Part shown: in pieces, positions 20,301 through 31,239 of the stretch
Layout of the letters: every line of letters starts with the position of its first letter
How positions within the stretch are numbered: position 1 is the stretch's first letter
Assembly: GCF_001949145.1 (NCBI RefSeq)
Contig: NW_019091733.1
Span: 27,253-60,919, forward strand
Direction of reading: 5' to 3'
Length of the DNA: 33,667 bases
Source: Acanthaster planci
Lineage: Eukaryota > Echinodermata > Asteroidea > Valvatida > Acanthasteridae
Position numbers and translations under genes: made by a program
The notes under the pieces: model-generated
What the model was told of the DNA's origin: nothing
The model's database searches: none
What the model saw: the letters and a program-made list of their open reading frames with translations, nothing else

Positions 20301-23300
20301 CATTTTAGGAGTGCCTTTGAAAAGTTGAGCACACAGTGCACTTTTGCGTCTCGGCAAATTGTCACCATGTTATAAATCATGTGTGATTATGCAGCTTTGT
20401 ACATGTACATGTGCATGTACCTGGTATGTACATGTATTACCATATACAACCAATGTAAAAAGAAAATTGTGACTGTACATGTACTTTAAATGCTCATGGG
20501 GTAAAATGCCATTTATAACAGGTGGTACCAATTACACTTTGAAACTGATTATTTTTCCTCTAATATTTGCATTAATTTTGTAGTGAATTGGGCACTCAGC
20601 AACAACAACAAAATCAACAAATTTGTATTTTGTCTCTTTGAGGTAATTGAGATATTTGGATGCGATCAGTAAATGTACACACATTCCTGCACAGTAGTTG
20701 TGGGATGTACGCTGGATATCTCCTATTTTTACAGAAATGCACGGGGGATGGGGGCAAATCCCCACTCCCTCAGGAAAAGAAAACAAAAATCAAATAAATA
20801 AACTGAGACGAAAGGTGAAAAATGCATTTTAAAAATTAACTACAATTTTAAAAAAAGGCCAAAAATGTCCACGCCTCATGTGTACATTCTCAGTTCAATC
20901 CAGCACAAAAAAGTGGTTACTTTCTGTACACAGACTGACCTGGTAGACAAATAATTACCAATCGACTTTACAAGGGAGGGCACCAGACCCACACAAACAC
21001 AATGTGCCGTGTTGACAAGGCCCACAATGCACTGTTCAGGGACTGTGTGGTTAGCTTTACAAAAGTGCTCAGGTGTGAATCTCCTAAAGCAGATTAGAGA
21101 CCTTAACATGTAGTTGTGGATCACAATAAAGCATGTCTACCTTTCTGTAAACAAATTCTTCATGCCTGGCCTTGTGCGAAATGCTTAGCTACAGGCATGT
21201 ACCGGTACACGTACATATACAGGTATGTACGTGTACATGTACATGTACATGTACCCCTACACTTGCCTACGGGTAAATTCAGAAATTAGGGTTCCTTTTT
21301 TTGTGTCCCAGTCACATCTGACATGAATTTTTAAGGTCAGAACACACTTTGTAATTTCCAGGAGTGATGAATTAATGCAAACTGCCACCGTACACCTGCC
21401 AAACACATACATGTACTGTTGTACAGTAACGATTTGAAATCAATTCCGGTGATATTTCCATGTCAAATAACAAGGATCAGATGTACATGTAACAGGGACA
21501 CAAAAGAGCAGGACTTTTGGACCCCTAATAGCTGGAATTACCCATAGAACATTACTTGAAGTTGCAGCCGCATGTAGTTGATATACATGTACATGTATTT
21601 GTATTGATTTTCAAACTCCATCATGTCATTAACATGATTAACCCTCCTAGATGCAAAGATGCATTCTCAACACAGTTGTCCTATCATTCAAAATCAGTTA
21701 CATGTAAGTGAATTGTGATATGTCTGTATGTACTGTAGAGCGAAAGCGGAAGGAATTTTTGAGAGTAACAGTGAGGAAAAGAAGGGTCAAGGTGTTCACT
21801 AAAACATCTTGATGGGGGGGGGGCTGTACCGGTAGTTTGCAGTTTTGCCGAAGCACGGCATTTTGTTGTCCTTTTACTTTATGAATTGGTGTCTTCAGGC
21901 CAAAATAATTCCATCGCAGGGACTAGTGTCTATATTGTCTACTTGTGGAAAAATGCAGTCCGCAACTTTGACTTTTTTAAACCAGTTTTTTTGGTGCCAT
22001 TTTTCTGGTTTTTTTTTTCTTTCTTTTTTGCGGGGGGAGAAACATTGCCTTCACTTACAGTGTGGTTGTTATTGCCAGTTTTGTTCGCTTTTTTGTCAGT
22101 TAGTGGAAAAGGAGAACGTCAGGGGTGTCATTGCCATGAATGAAGACTTTGAACTGAAGAGATTTGTCACCACAAAGGAGGTAATGTAATAGTTGGCCTT
22201 CACCCTCCCCTTACGTCCTAAATCCTCCAAAATCCTCAAAGCATAAGTGGGGATTTTGAAGGATTTACGAGTACATGTAGGCTGTGTGGGAAAAATGCTG
22301 TGGCTAATTCAAAGGAGCATTGTGTCAAGGTCTTTGGTAAAACCTTGTGCCTTACATGTACATCCTCGGCTACATGTACGTCAGTTACAGTAGGCCGAGT
22401 TTTTATTTGAAAGCATTTATACTGCTCCTGGATTTGATTTGCACTGCCACAACATCCTGACAGGAATTGCTGAAAGATTTGGAATGCTTTAGGTTGTGAT
22501 TACGGAAGGCAAGAAAGAATAGAGGATTTTGGAAGATTGAGGCTTTATGTGACTTAAACATTTAGCAGTGGCGAGGTTGAATCCTCCACAGCCAAAATGC
22601 CTAATGGCTGTGCGCGTGCACGAGAGAGGGCGGCATACTGGCTGGTTTGTGACCCTCCATCTAAATGTCATGTTTTTCTGCATTGTACAGTATATATACA
22701 AGCTTTCCTCTATCATGTCGATGGTTTCTCCTCGATGCTCTGTGTCCCAAATCAACTTGTAATTGAAAATGTGCGCAAGTGGATGATGCGCAGTTGGAAA
22801 GACAGTTCAAGCACTGAAGTTAAAAATTTCCTTTTTGAGATTCCACTCACTGAACTGTACATGAACCCCTAGTACAGGTTGTGGGTTAGACCTTGGGTTG
22901 TTTGTGTTCAGCCATGCATGAATTCATGCCCACATTATGAGTGAAATCCACCACACTGCTCCAAGATACCATTCAAACTGCATCAACGTAACGAGAAGAT
23001 TGCTGGATTATTTGGAAGGATTGAGGCCATAAGCACTCCTCCACAGAACATATTCAAGAAACATCAGAGGATTTGGGAGGACTGAAGCTGTATCCAATTT
23101 TGTCATGGGGGCAGTTGGAGAGAGGATATTGAGGGTGTATCTTTAGCCAAAAGAACCCCGGACAGTAAGGGTTAATCAAAGGTGGAGTCCTTTGGTTTAG
23201 AAATTGGCATTCTGATAATACGTATATCCTGAGATGTGAATGAGCAGCACAGCCCTAATTGTCACCAACAGGAGTGGACCAAGCTGGGGGTGGAGACCCT

Positions 23301-24576
23301 CCAGCTCCCGACGGTGGACTTCACAGAGGCACCGAGCATCGACAAGCTGGAGCAGGGCGTAAAGTTCATCATGGACTTTGCCGAGAAGCAAGAGTCGGTG
23401 TACGTCCACTGCAAGGCCGGGCGGACGCGCAGCGCTACGCTGGTGGGATGCTATCTCATGCATGTGAGTCAAAACCACAGAGAGGGATGATGTGCAGATA
23501 TTACATGGTTTGAGGGTGGATACTAAAGAAATATTACATGGTTTGAGGGTGGATACTAACGAAATATTACATGGTTTGAGGGTGGATAGTTAACAAATAT
23601 TACATGGTGTGAGGGTGGATAGTAAGCACATGTGACATGGTTTGAGGGTGGATAAATGCGGGATGCAACATAAATGTCCTCCTCTAAGAGAAACAAATAT
23701 TACATGGCTTGAGGTGGATAGTAAACAAATATTGCATGGTTTGAGGGTGGATAGTCAATGCATGTGGTTTGATGATTTGATGGTGGAAAGTTGATTTGAG
23801 CTGTCTGATGTAAGTTGTCAAACTACCGTTAGTTCCTGAAGCAAACTGAGGCAAAACTGAGGAGACTAGTTTGTCACCCGCCTTTGTGAACAAATGTTGC
23901 ATCCTGCATTGCTAGTGCACAAATGATGGCCTCTGTTAACACATCCATTGTGCATTATTGGTTAACGCATGAATGATGGCCTTTGTTAGCAAATACCCCA
24001 TCATGTATTTCAGGTCAGCAAATGGAAATAACCTTGTCAGATCATGCATTGCAGGTCAATATGGTTCATAATGCTCCATCATGCATTACAGGTCAACGGG
24101 TCAATGTGGTTCATAATGCCCCATCATGCATTGCAGGTCAGTAGGGTTAATAATGCTCCATCATGCATTGCAGGTCAGTGTGGTTCGTAATGCCCTATCA
24201 TCCATTGCAGGTCAATATGGTTCATAATGCCCCATCATGCATTGCAGGTCAATATGGTTCATAATGCCCCATCATGCATTGCAGGTCAATATGGTTCATA
24301 ATGTTCCATCATGCATTGCAGGTCAATGTGGTTCATAATGCCCCATCATGCATTGCAGGTTCATATATGGATGCCCCAGTTAATTAACAAATGCTCCCTC
24401 ATACATTGCAGGTCAACAAATGGACACCCCAGGAGGCCCAAATCTTCATCCAAACCAAGCGGCATCACATTATCATGAAGGATAAGCACTTCCGGGCCAT
24501 GTACAGATACTACGACAAGCACATCAAAAGCCAGAGGGCGGGCCACAAGCTGGACATGTCACCGGACGGCGAGTAA
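17389..24576 (+). CDS. PTPMT1: Phosphatidylglycerophosphatase / dual-specificity phosphatase, mitochondrial
   Basis: Dephosphorylates phosphatidylglycerophosphate to phosphatidylglycerol on the matrix side of the inner mitochondrial membrane, a step in cardiolipin synthesis. Coding exons: 17389-17532, 22100-22180, 23272-23463, 24412-24576. Every junction is GT..AG in phase 0. The product is 193 aa, against about 201 in human. Motifs: [12 protein letters not shown] at the N-terminus; [25 protein letters not shown] (62-66), a variant of the family's NEEYE loop; Asp91 in TVDFTEAP as general acid; and the CX5R loop HCKAGRTR with Cys122 and Arg128. The 31-residue distance between Asp and Cys matches the mammalian enzyme. 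The chosen ATG gives the family-like N-terminus; upstream in-frame codons are open but contain no other ATG. Intron 1 is long (4.6 kb). Intron 3 contains two minisatellites, one built from the exon-4 acceptor sequence. Confidence 0.94.
18940..18985. repeat. TACATG palindromic microsatellite cluster
   Basis: Back-to-back GTACATGTACATG units followed by TGTACTGTACAGTACATGTA make a largely self-complementary tract. The same hexamer recurs throughout the window from about 9 kb onward, mostly non-coding. Confidence 0.8.
21205..21255. repeat. TACATG palindromic microsatellite cluster
   Basis: An array of GTACATGTACATG with GTACGTGTACATGTAC variants, ending shortly before the family A MITE at 21271. 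Confidence 0.75.
21271..21543. mobile_element. MITE-like element, family A copy 2
   Basis: A 273-bp copy of the element at 2808-3049. Left terminus GGGTAAATTCAGAAATTAGG; right terminus CTAATAGCTGGAATTACCC, its approximate complement. Shared internal blocks include GTGTCCCAGTCACATCTGAC, GATGAATTAATGCAAA and TAACAGGGACACAAAA. TACATG units have accumulated inside this copy. It lies in PTPMT1 intron 1. Confidence 0.75.
22220..22266. repeat. Hairpin in PTPMT1 intron 2
   Basis: AAATCCTCCAAAATCC at 22220-22235 pairs with GGATTTTGAAGGATTT at 22251-22266 (15 of 16 positions) around a 15-nt loop. Related GGATTTTGGAAGATTGAGG-type strings occur near 22523, 23009 and 23064 in the same intron. Confidence 0.5.
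23497..23790 (+). repeat. 33-34 bp minisatellite at the start of PTPMT1 intron 3
   Basis: About seven or eight copies of a unit reading ATATTACATGGTTTGAGGG then TGGATA plus a short variable part. Copies begin near 23498, 23531, 23564, 23598, 23632, 23697, 23730 and 23760. The array starts about 33 bp after the exon 3 splice donor. The 65-bp gap between the fifth and sixth copies is filled with unrelated or degenerate sequence. Confidence 0.85.
23998..24411 (+). repeat. 37-bp minisatellite built from the PTPMT1 exon-4 splice acceptor
   Basis: Ten upstream copies of a (T)CATGCATTGCAG|GTCAA motif, each containing an AG dinucleotide in acceptor-like context, end at about 24013, 24054, 24091, 24136, 24173, 24210, 24247, 24284, 24321 and 24358. 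The true acceptor is ATACATTGCAG|GTCAACAAATGG at 24411. Most spacings are exactly 37 bp. The first copy continues GTCAGCAAATGGA, closely matching the first 13 nt of exon 4, so the unit seems to derive from the intron-exon boundary itself. Confidence 0.85.
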
Positions 24577-27500
24577 GACGGTTCTTCCAAGGAAAAGCTA
24601 TTTAAGCGTCGTGAGTTGGCAGGTGTGCCCAATTAGAATAACCACCAGTCTTCCTCAGTCTACGTGTACATGTACATGTACATCACTGATCTTCATAGTT
24701 ATGCATGTGTATCGATGGCCATGCAGAGACAAACCAGGCCTATGCAGCTCGACTTTTTGCCCTCCAAAGATGGCCGCCACCATATTTGGTGCAGCCTGGC
24801 CCGCTGGATACGTCTGCAATTTTCCTCATTTTCAAGCAAATTTGTGCCATTCCTTAAAAATATTCAGGTGAAAGAGAACAAGATTGTCATTTCAATAGGC
24901 GTGGTTTAAATGAAAATAAACTATATCCAGACTGTGGCCTGTATATGTAGGATTCCTGTCTTGCTAGTACTGTGTGACTAAGAATTTGAGCCCATGTGAG
25001 AATTTATTTTGCTCTTGAGCATGTTATTGGCTCAGTGCATTGGACCTTCATGTTGTGACTTTCAGTCCTCAGTGTAAATGGACTTTCAGGTCAGTATGTG
25101 CAGATCAGTGATGTATGTGTACAATAGTCTGGTTCCTTGCCCTAGCTATCCCTAGCATCTCTCAGGCTAGGTCAAGTAACCACCGTGGGTAAAAAAAATC
25201 TATTTTTAGATGTGGTGCCGACATGACCATTTTTTTTTTTATTTGATAAAAGTTGTCTCAAAGTGGCAATAATTAAATGTATTTAGAAACAAGACAAGAA
25301 AATTAGAAAGTGAAATTTTCAGCATTTTTGGTGTAAAAGGTAATAAAAGATAAAAAGATAACAATTTTAGACATTTCCGAACCATGACATTGGTCAAAAT
25401 CAGCATTAATTGGCTCTGAAATGTTCAGAAATTGGAGGAATTCTGTTTGTCATGGGAGTGTGTCAAGTCCCGGGGGAATCATTCTCTCACATTGGTCATA
25501 GTCTTGTGACCAGTCTTAAAAGAGTACTGACATAAAATATGTTCGCTCTACACTTCCTGGTTCAAAATGATGTTGCACTTTGGTGCTGTGACCAGATTAC
25601 ATGTGATAATTTGTATCACATGACTTTGAGGAAGAACGTAGACGTCCTTCACATATGTAGCTTTTGTGTTGATGTGAGAAGATTTTTATCACACCTGACT
25701 TGTAATTTGAAAAGGGATACACACTCACACAAGTGTGTATTAGCCTGCAACTGGGGACCCCCTATTGTTCCTCTTTTGTTTGTACTTTAAGTTTAACTTT
25801 TTTACAAGACCACCCATATGTTTTGTACACTGTTGTCAATCGGGGACCCTTTGTCAATCGGGGACCTTATTGTCCGCTATTGTTCAGGGTCCCCACCTGA
25901 ATGCAGAAACAAACTCATGTACATGTACACCCACATGCGTGTCATTGAATTGACTTTGAACTATTTTTATTTGTTTGACTGGTACTTTGCTTTTACTCGT
26001 GGAAATTAAAGAATGTATTCTAAACTTACAAAAGAATGTGCCAACTGCAACAGGGACCAAAGGGAAATTGGCCTTAAATTTATGGAATGACCTTCATGTA
26101 AAAAGAGCAGAGTTTGAATTCTTTTACATGTATTGTCCCAGAATGTGCCTTGATAACAGAACCACCCTCTGAAGGTGGATCAGTAATGTTCACACAATCC
26201 ACATCCGTCTCTCATTTTTGTCTTTGCCTGTACTGAAGTTTTTGGTAAACATGTTGACTGCCAACTGCACAAACCAAGCTGCTGTTGTCTTTGTTCTGAC
26301 AGTGTCATCAGTGCATTTGAGTACCACAATTCAAAACCCGTGAGTGTGCTTGATTTACCATGACTACATGTACTCGTATGTATAGCAACGCGCTTATGTA
26401 GCCACTTGCCTTTAGGACAGGGAGGTATAATGCCAGACAAGCACTGTTTGCTTGTACCAAATTTACAAGCCCTCATTTATTTGGAAATGGAAATATGGCC
26501 CCAGATATCACTAACGGGTATCGGTTTCATAACCTTTGTTGCGAGTTGATAGGCAATTTCTAGCATTGTCTGGGAAAGGACAGGTGCTTGTACATGTAGC
26601 TACATTACATGTACATGTACTATATTTGTAGTCCCAGATGAAACCAGTTCTGGTGTACATGTACAGGCTCTGAAATACTACAAGTAGTCCCATAGTTGGC
26701 AGTCAGGATGTTAATATTTTTTATAGTAGTATCACAGAAGCTGTTACAGAGTATTTAGAGATTCCACATGGACTTGACAAGAAATAACCTTTTGTGGGTA
26801 ATAATATTTAGTTTACAGTGAAAACGTATTTTTTGGATTAACATCAAAAATTTGGGTTTGAGGTTTGCACTTACTGAATATGCACTGAACACCGACTTTG
26901 CTGTTTTGTGTAGAAGTCACTTTCTGGTCTACTTCAACCACCAAAGGAGTTAGACTTGTACTTATCTTTTACATTGAAATTCGATTTTCATGACGTTGTT
27001 TTATATGTTTTATATTTTGGTGGAGGGATTTGAAAGATATCCAACATGTTCACTTGTACCTGTATTAGAGCCCTGCTTGTGATTATTCTGAAGTCTTGTA
27101 CATGTAAACGCAGTGTGTATATATTGGCATATGGTGTGGGCAGTATGTAGGCCAGAGAGGTGTTCTAACTTTAAATTGAATGTTGGCTGTGACAAAAATC
27201 TTGGTTGCCTTTTTTTAGGAGAACACAAATGATGATTTTTCCTTCGAGGGGTAAAAAACAAAAACTTGCCATATTTCTGTTGTTCCACTTACTTGTAAAC
27301 CGCTAATATTTGCAATGAATGACGAAATTTGACTTGAAATCGCTAATTGATTTGCAGCAGTTGCAATCCTCAGTTACCGGTCTGGTTTCTTGGCACAGAG
27401 GACCAAGTCTTTACATCTACATGTACTTATATTTCAAATTTTAAACTTGTCCAAAACTGTTTCATTCCAAAGTTTTTATGCACTGTTCACAAGGATTTTG

Positions 27501-29268
27501 TGTAAGTTTCACCATCTACTCGAACCTTTTGGATTTTCTATGTAACCTAATCTAATGACTGGCAGTAGCAAGATTTCATTGGTGATGAGCATGTGCCATG
27601 GGTGTTATTTCATTGGTTAAGCTTTGTATATGTACATTAGACTGGTGACCTTGCCCAATTTGAGGACTGACGGCAGCATCACAAAATTAATACACATACA
27701 TTTGTGGTATGTACTGTGGTTGTTCCTCCCTGTTAATCTGATTGGTTGAGCTCAAAAGTACACTGTGCATTGAAAGCACTAGACATTGCATACATTGTTA
27801 CATTGTTAACTTTGATTAAACTGGGTGGGTTGACTAGTGTTTCATTCTAGATATACAAAGATATACTGTCGCAAAAAGACAGTGTTTGCTACCAACCTTG
27901 TTGGGCAGGCCCAGAGTTGCTGGTTAGTCTGAGCATCATCAGAAAAGCTTAGATTTGCTCAAGTACAAGTTCAAAAATCCAGGCTGCCATCATCATGTAG
28001 GATTGACCTTCTTTATTTGTTCAATTTATTAGACGATGAGAATATGTAGAATATAAGACAAGGCAGGAAATTCAACTGGTTGATGGGAAATTACTGTATT
28101 TTCTGTTAGGTGTTTTTATACATGTGTGGTTTTTGGTGTGTGTGTACATGTTGGTACATAACATATGCACACTTACATGCATGTACATGTAGTTTGCATC
28201 ATGTGCAGAGGAGTGGTGCTAGATGTGTCTCAGATACTTTTAGAGGGTAACCAGCTACTGGCATTAGCTCTCAGTATTGACAATCTGGGTTGTATCTGTG
28301 TTTGTTACCACTACATGTACTTTGAAAAAAAATTGCGTCCTATTTTTGGACATATGTACCAACAGGAGCTGGCGAAAAATGTGAAGTTTCTCTAACCATG
28401 CAAAATATTGAATGGATGATTGATATTTCCTTGGTGCATAATAAGGCCCCAATCATTGACAAAGAAATACAAGTGTCAAAGTTAGGCTTTGTCTAGTTTT
28501 ACTGGGCTATGCCCAGCAATAACACACGTGACTGTTTTAAGAATAACAAAAGATGGCTTTATCATGTATATTGTACAATGTACATGGAACCAGTGGCCTC
28601 GAAATGCACGTTAGTTGCTTGGACCAGGGTTTGAACATTTTCAAATGGCATTCGTGGTTAACATCAAGTATGGCGTGGTATACAATACCAATAGTATTGA
28701 AACATGCCGTGTCTTGGAATGTACACGCGGTCTTTCACTTTGTTCAATGACAATAAGTACCGGGGGTAAGAATTATTCAGAGGTGCTTTGCGCCACCACC
28801 TGAAAAGTCTCCAGTTTAGTTTTGTATCAACAGCTTTGTCTATTTAAGCGCAAACAGCATTTTATCATTGAGGTATTTTTGTATAATGTACCTGTATAAA
28901 CGTATGCATGTATTCAGGATTGAAGTAGTTTTTTTCGCTTCTTCCGGATTACGAAATCAAATAAATGGTCTGACATGATCGGTGTTCATTTCCGAATATG
29001 GTTTGGCTCATGTGCTATAATTATTGTCAGTCTTTGGTTTTGTCTTTTATATGTTGACCGCGGCAGGGTAAATAAGGCGAAGCTGGTTTATTGATAACGC
29101 TGACTGTACTTGACGATTTATTGTCCAGTGTTTTCCATCATTGCCGTATTTTTGTTAAACTATGGGGGGCCGTGAGTATAAAAGCAAAGTGGGATTGTAC
29201 TAAGTGTCAGAATAAAATCTCCAAGCTTTCACAACACCAGAAAATTGACACTGGCGCCATATACCTGG
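24577..29268. other. Region downstream of PTPMT1, no gene recognised
   Basis: Begins with the PTPMT1 3' UTR. The sequence from there to 29268 is AT-rich with TACATG clusters (24661-24683, 26605-26620) and a short direct repeat GTCAATCGGGGACC near 25834 and 25853. No conserved protein fragment, splice-consistent exon or RNA gene could be supported on either strand. Confidence 0.5.
24915..24920 (+). terminator. Candidate PTPMT1 poly(A) signal
   Basis: AATAAA lies 339 bp after the PTPMT1 stop codon and is followed within 30 bp by a GT-rich stretch (CTGTGGCCTGTATATGTAG), the usual arrangement. It is the first canonical signal downstream of the stop. Confidence 0.4.
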
Positions 29269-29420
29269 CAAGATATGGGACGGAGGGTACCCCTACATGT
29301 CCAATCATTGTATACACTCTATTGTTACCTAACACCCGCCCTATGTCTGTAAAGAATTCCTGAGATTCCGATCAAACAGTCACCAACACCGGTGGGGGGT
29401 GCTCTCCGTCCCATATCCTG
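29269..29420. mobile_element. Short foldback / MITE-like element
   Basis: A left arm starting CAAGATATGGGACGGAG and a right arm ending CTCCGTCCCATATCCTG are inverted repeats, matching at 22 of 25 positions with a perfect 13-bp core (ATATGGGACGGAG). The interior of about 100 bp is non-coding. No other copy is seen in the window. Confidence 0.55.
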
Positions 29421-30350
29421 CTTCATATGGGTGCCAAACACTAGATGAAACTACGACTCTTCAAATGCAATAGGGCAAATTCATTTTTTTTTTAAAGTAA
29501 AATCTGACATCTAAAACAGGTGCCCACTAAGGGAAAGAGTTGGCAATGCGAGAGGGTCAATATTACACTTTTTGTTTTTCAGTGGCATGATGTTTTCAGT
29601 ATGTTAATAAAAGTACCACCACCGACTACCTATTGCAAGATGTCTAGAAAAACAATGATGATAAAAAAGCCTAATAGGGTGAATTCGAGAGGGGGGCAAG
29701 GAGGGCCATGTTCGCCCCCCCACGCACACCCCCCCACACACACACACACAACGCGAGCCCGTTTTTAACTAAAGCAAGGCAATGTTATGTCACTTTCATT
29801 TACTGTCCTACAAGAGTAGTAGCGCATGATTAAATGCCCCGAAATGTTAGGAAATTATTTTGGGGGCTCCCCAAAAAGTTTGCTATATCCTCGGAAATTT
29901 GGTTTATCCCCCCCCCATAAAAAACTGCAACCTTGGCTTTGTTTATTGGAAGGTAGTTGCAAAGATTTTGAATCTGGCCGCCCGCAAATTCACGATTTGA
30001 TTTCACATTTACATTCTGCCGATGAGAGGAGGATTACCATTAAACGGAAACGGTGCAAGAATATCTCACGTGGACGTGCCATACAAACCACCATAACAAA
30101 GGTGCTGTGAAATTTGTTGCAGACAGGATTGTAGGAAATCGATAGAAATCCATGAAGATGACACAATGAATCGTACGAGGTCTGAAGTCACGAGTGGACC
30201 GGACGAACCAACCTAATGCAGAAGGCTTAAAAATAAAAAGCAAATAATCCTTTTCCATTGCATAAAACAAAGGTCAAAAGTAAATTGGAAAGCATTTCCA
30301 AATAAACCAAAAGAAAAGAGCTTGGAAAAAAAATCGCGGAAAAAATCATA
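29421..30350. other. Non-coding region with CA microsatellite
   Basis: Contains a C-rich and CA-repeat stretch around 29715-29755 and otherwise AT-rich sequence. No coding or RNA feature was recognised. Confidence 0.5.
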
Positions 30351-30352
30351 TC

Positions 30353-30428
30353 TTAGCCCGGATTCGAACCGGAGTCACCCACAATAATAATGTTTACCCT
30401 AATTACCCGTTACTCCATACCAGGCTTT
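30353..30428 (-). mobile_element. tRNA-like SINE head
   Basis: On the minus strand CCTGGTATGGAGTAACGGG (A-box region) is followed by CCGGTTCGAATCCGGGCTAA, a perfect B box with a pairing T arm. The D and anticodon arms do not fold properly, so a SINE or tRNA pseudogene is more likely than an active tRNA. Confidence 0.45.
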
Positions 30429-30560
30429 TAATAGCGCACTGTAGATACTTATTTGATCGGGTGCCAAACAACCCAGGCAATTTGGGTTCCCTGTGAGCTG
30501 AGACAATGCCAAGTATCACGCTCCAAGAGCGTGGTTATTTTTGGTAAAAGTTTTATTTTA

Positions 30561-30622
30561 ATGCAAATCAGCTCCTTGAACGCTCTCTCCTATGTTCGGT
30601 TTGTCCAATCAAATTGGCGGGA
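30561..30622 (+). promoter_or_regulatory. Possible promoter: octamer, paired CCAAT boxes and E2F-like site
   Basis: ATGCAAAT (30561-30568), CCAAT (30605-30609), inverted CCAAT (30613-30617) and TTGGCGGGA (30614-30622, E2F-like) cluster within 62 bp, followed by CpG-containing sequence. This combination is known from cell-cycle and histone promoters. No convincing downstream gene is present in the window, so the call rests on motif clustering only. Confidence 0.3.
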
Positions 30623-31239
30623 TTAACGCGCCGAAGTCGCGTCCTTTCCTGGCACCGACCGATTAACGAACAGACTACTAATACGTCGTATCATTTTTGC
30701 ACTGACTGCCTCGAAATTAGGGCCTTGAAATGATCCCTAAATAACATCATCGTTATTTTTTTCTAGGAAATGGGGAAAATTACACAAAATAACCGCAATC
30801 GCACTTCACCTGTGAAAAACAAAAGATAAGAACAAGTGAAATTAGAGTGTTTTAATATTTTGGTGCGGAGAAATATCTGAGAGTGGTCAGTCTGGTATGG
30901 CAGGAAACGCGGACGGAGACTCCTCACTTTTTAGTACGCAGTCAGATTTCGAGAGGAGAGATTTTTGTAACCCACAATGCCGAATTTATTCCCAAGATTG
31001 GTGAAATGTACTTTTAGAGTGGACAGCTCAACGTCTGTAGAAATTGCCTTTACCGTTTGACCGAAGTGTGGACTGAGTTTTTAGTGATTTTGGACCACAC
31101 CACCGGGAGAAATCAGGCGGTCTTTGGAGGGAGAAATCCACGAAGGCTTCGGCCCAATGCACCATGCGTTGGCATTGGCCTGTCTCCACGGCTAAGCCGG
31201 GGCCCCCGCCCGAGTCTGCGGCCAAGACATCTCTGGATC

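Larger units (their letters stand above)
17533..22099 (+). other. PTPMT1 intron 1 (4.6 kb)
   Basis: Starts GTGAGT and ends in a polypyrimidine stretch followed by TTTTGTCAG. It contains numerous TACATG clusters (around 18944-18985, 19240-19285, 20398-20440 and 21205-21255), one family A MITE, and a region near 19740-19800 with an imperfect inverted repeat (CCAGGGTAGCCCCC / GGGGGCCCTGG). No coding exon was recognised. Confidence 0.7.

Noticed and set aside
23998-24411. CRISPR-like array because of regular 37-bp spacing
   Set aside because: The units are whole-length tandem repeats without variable spacers, lie in a eukaryotic intron, and derive from the splice acceptor.
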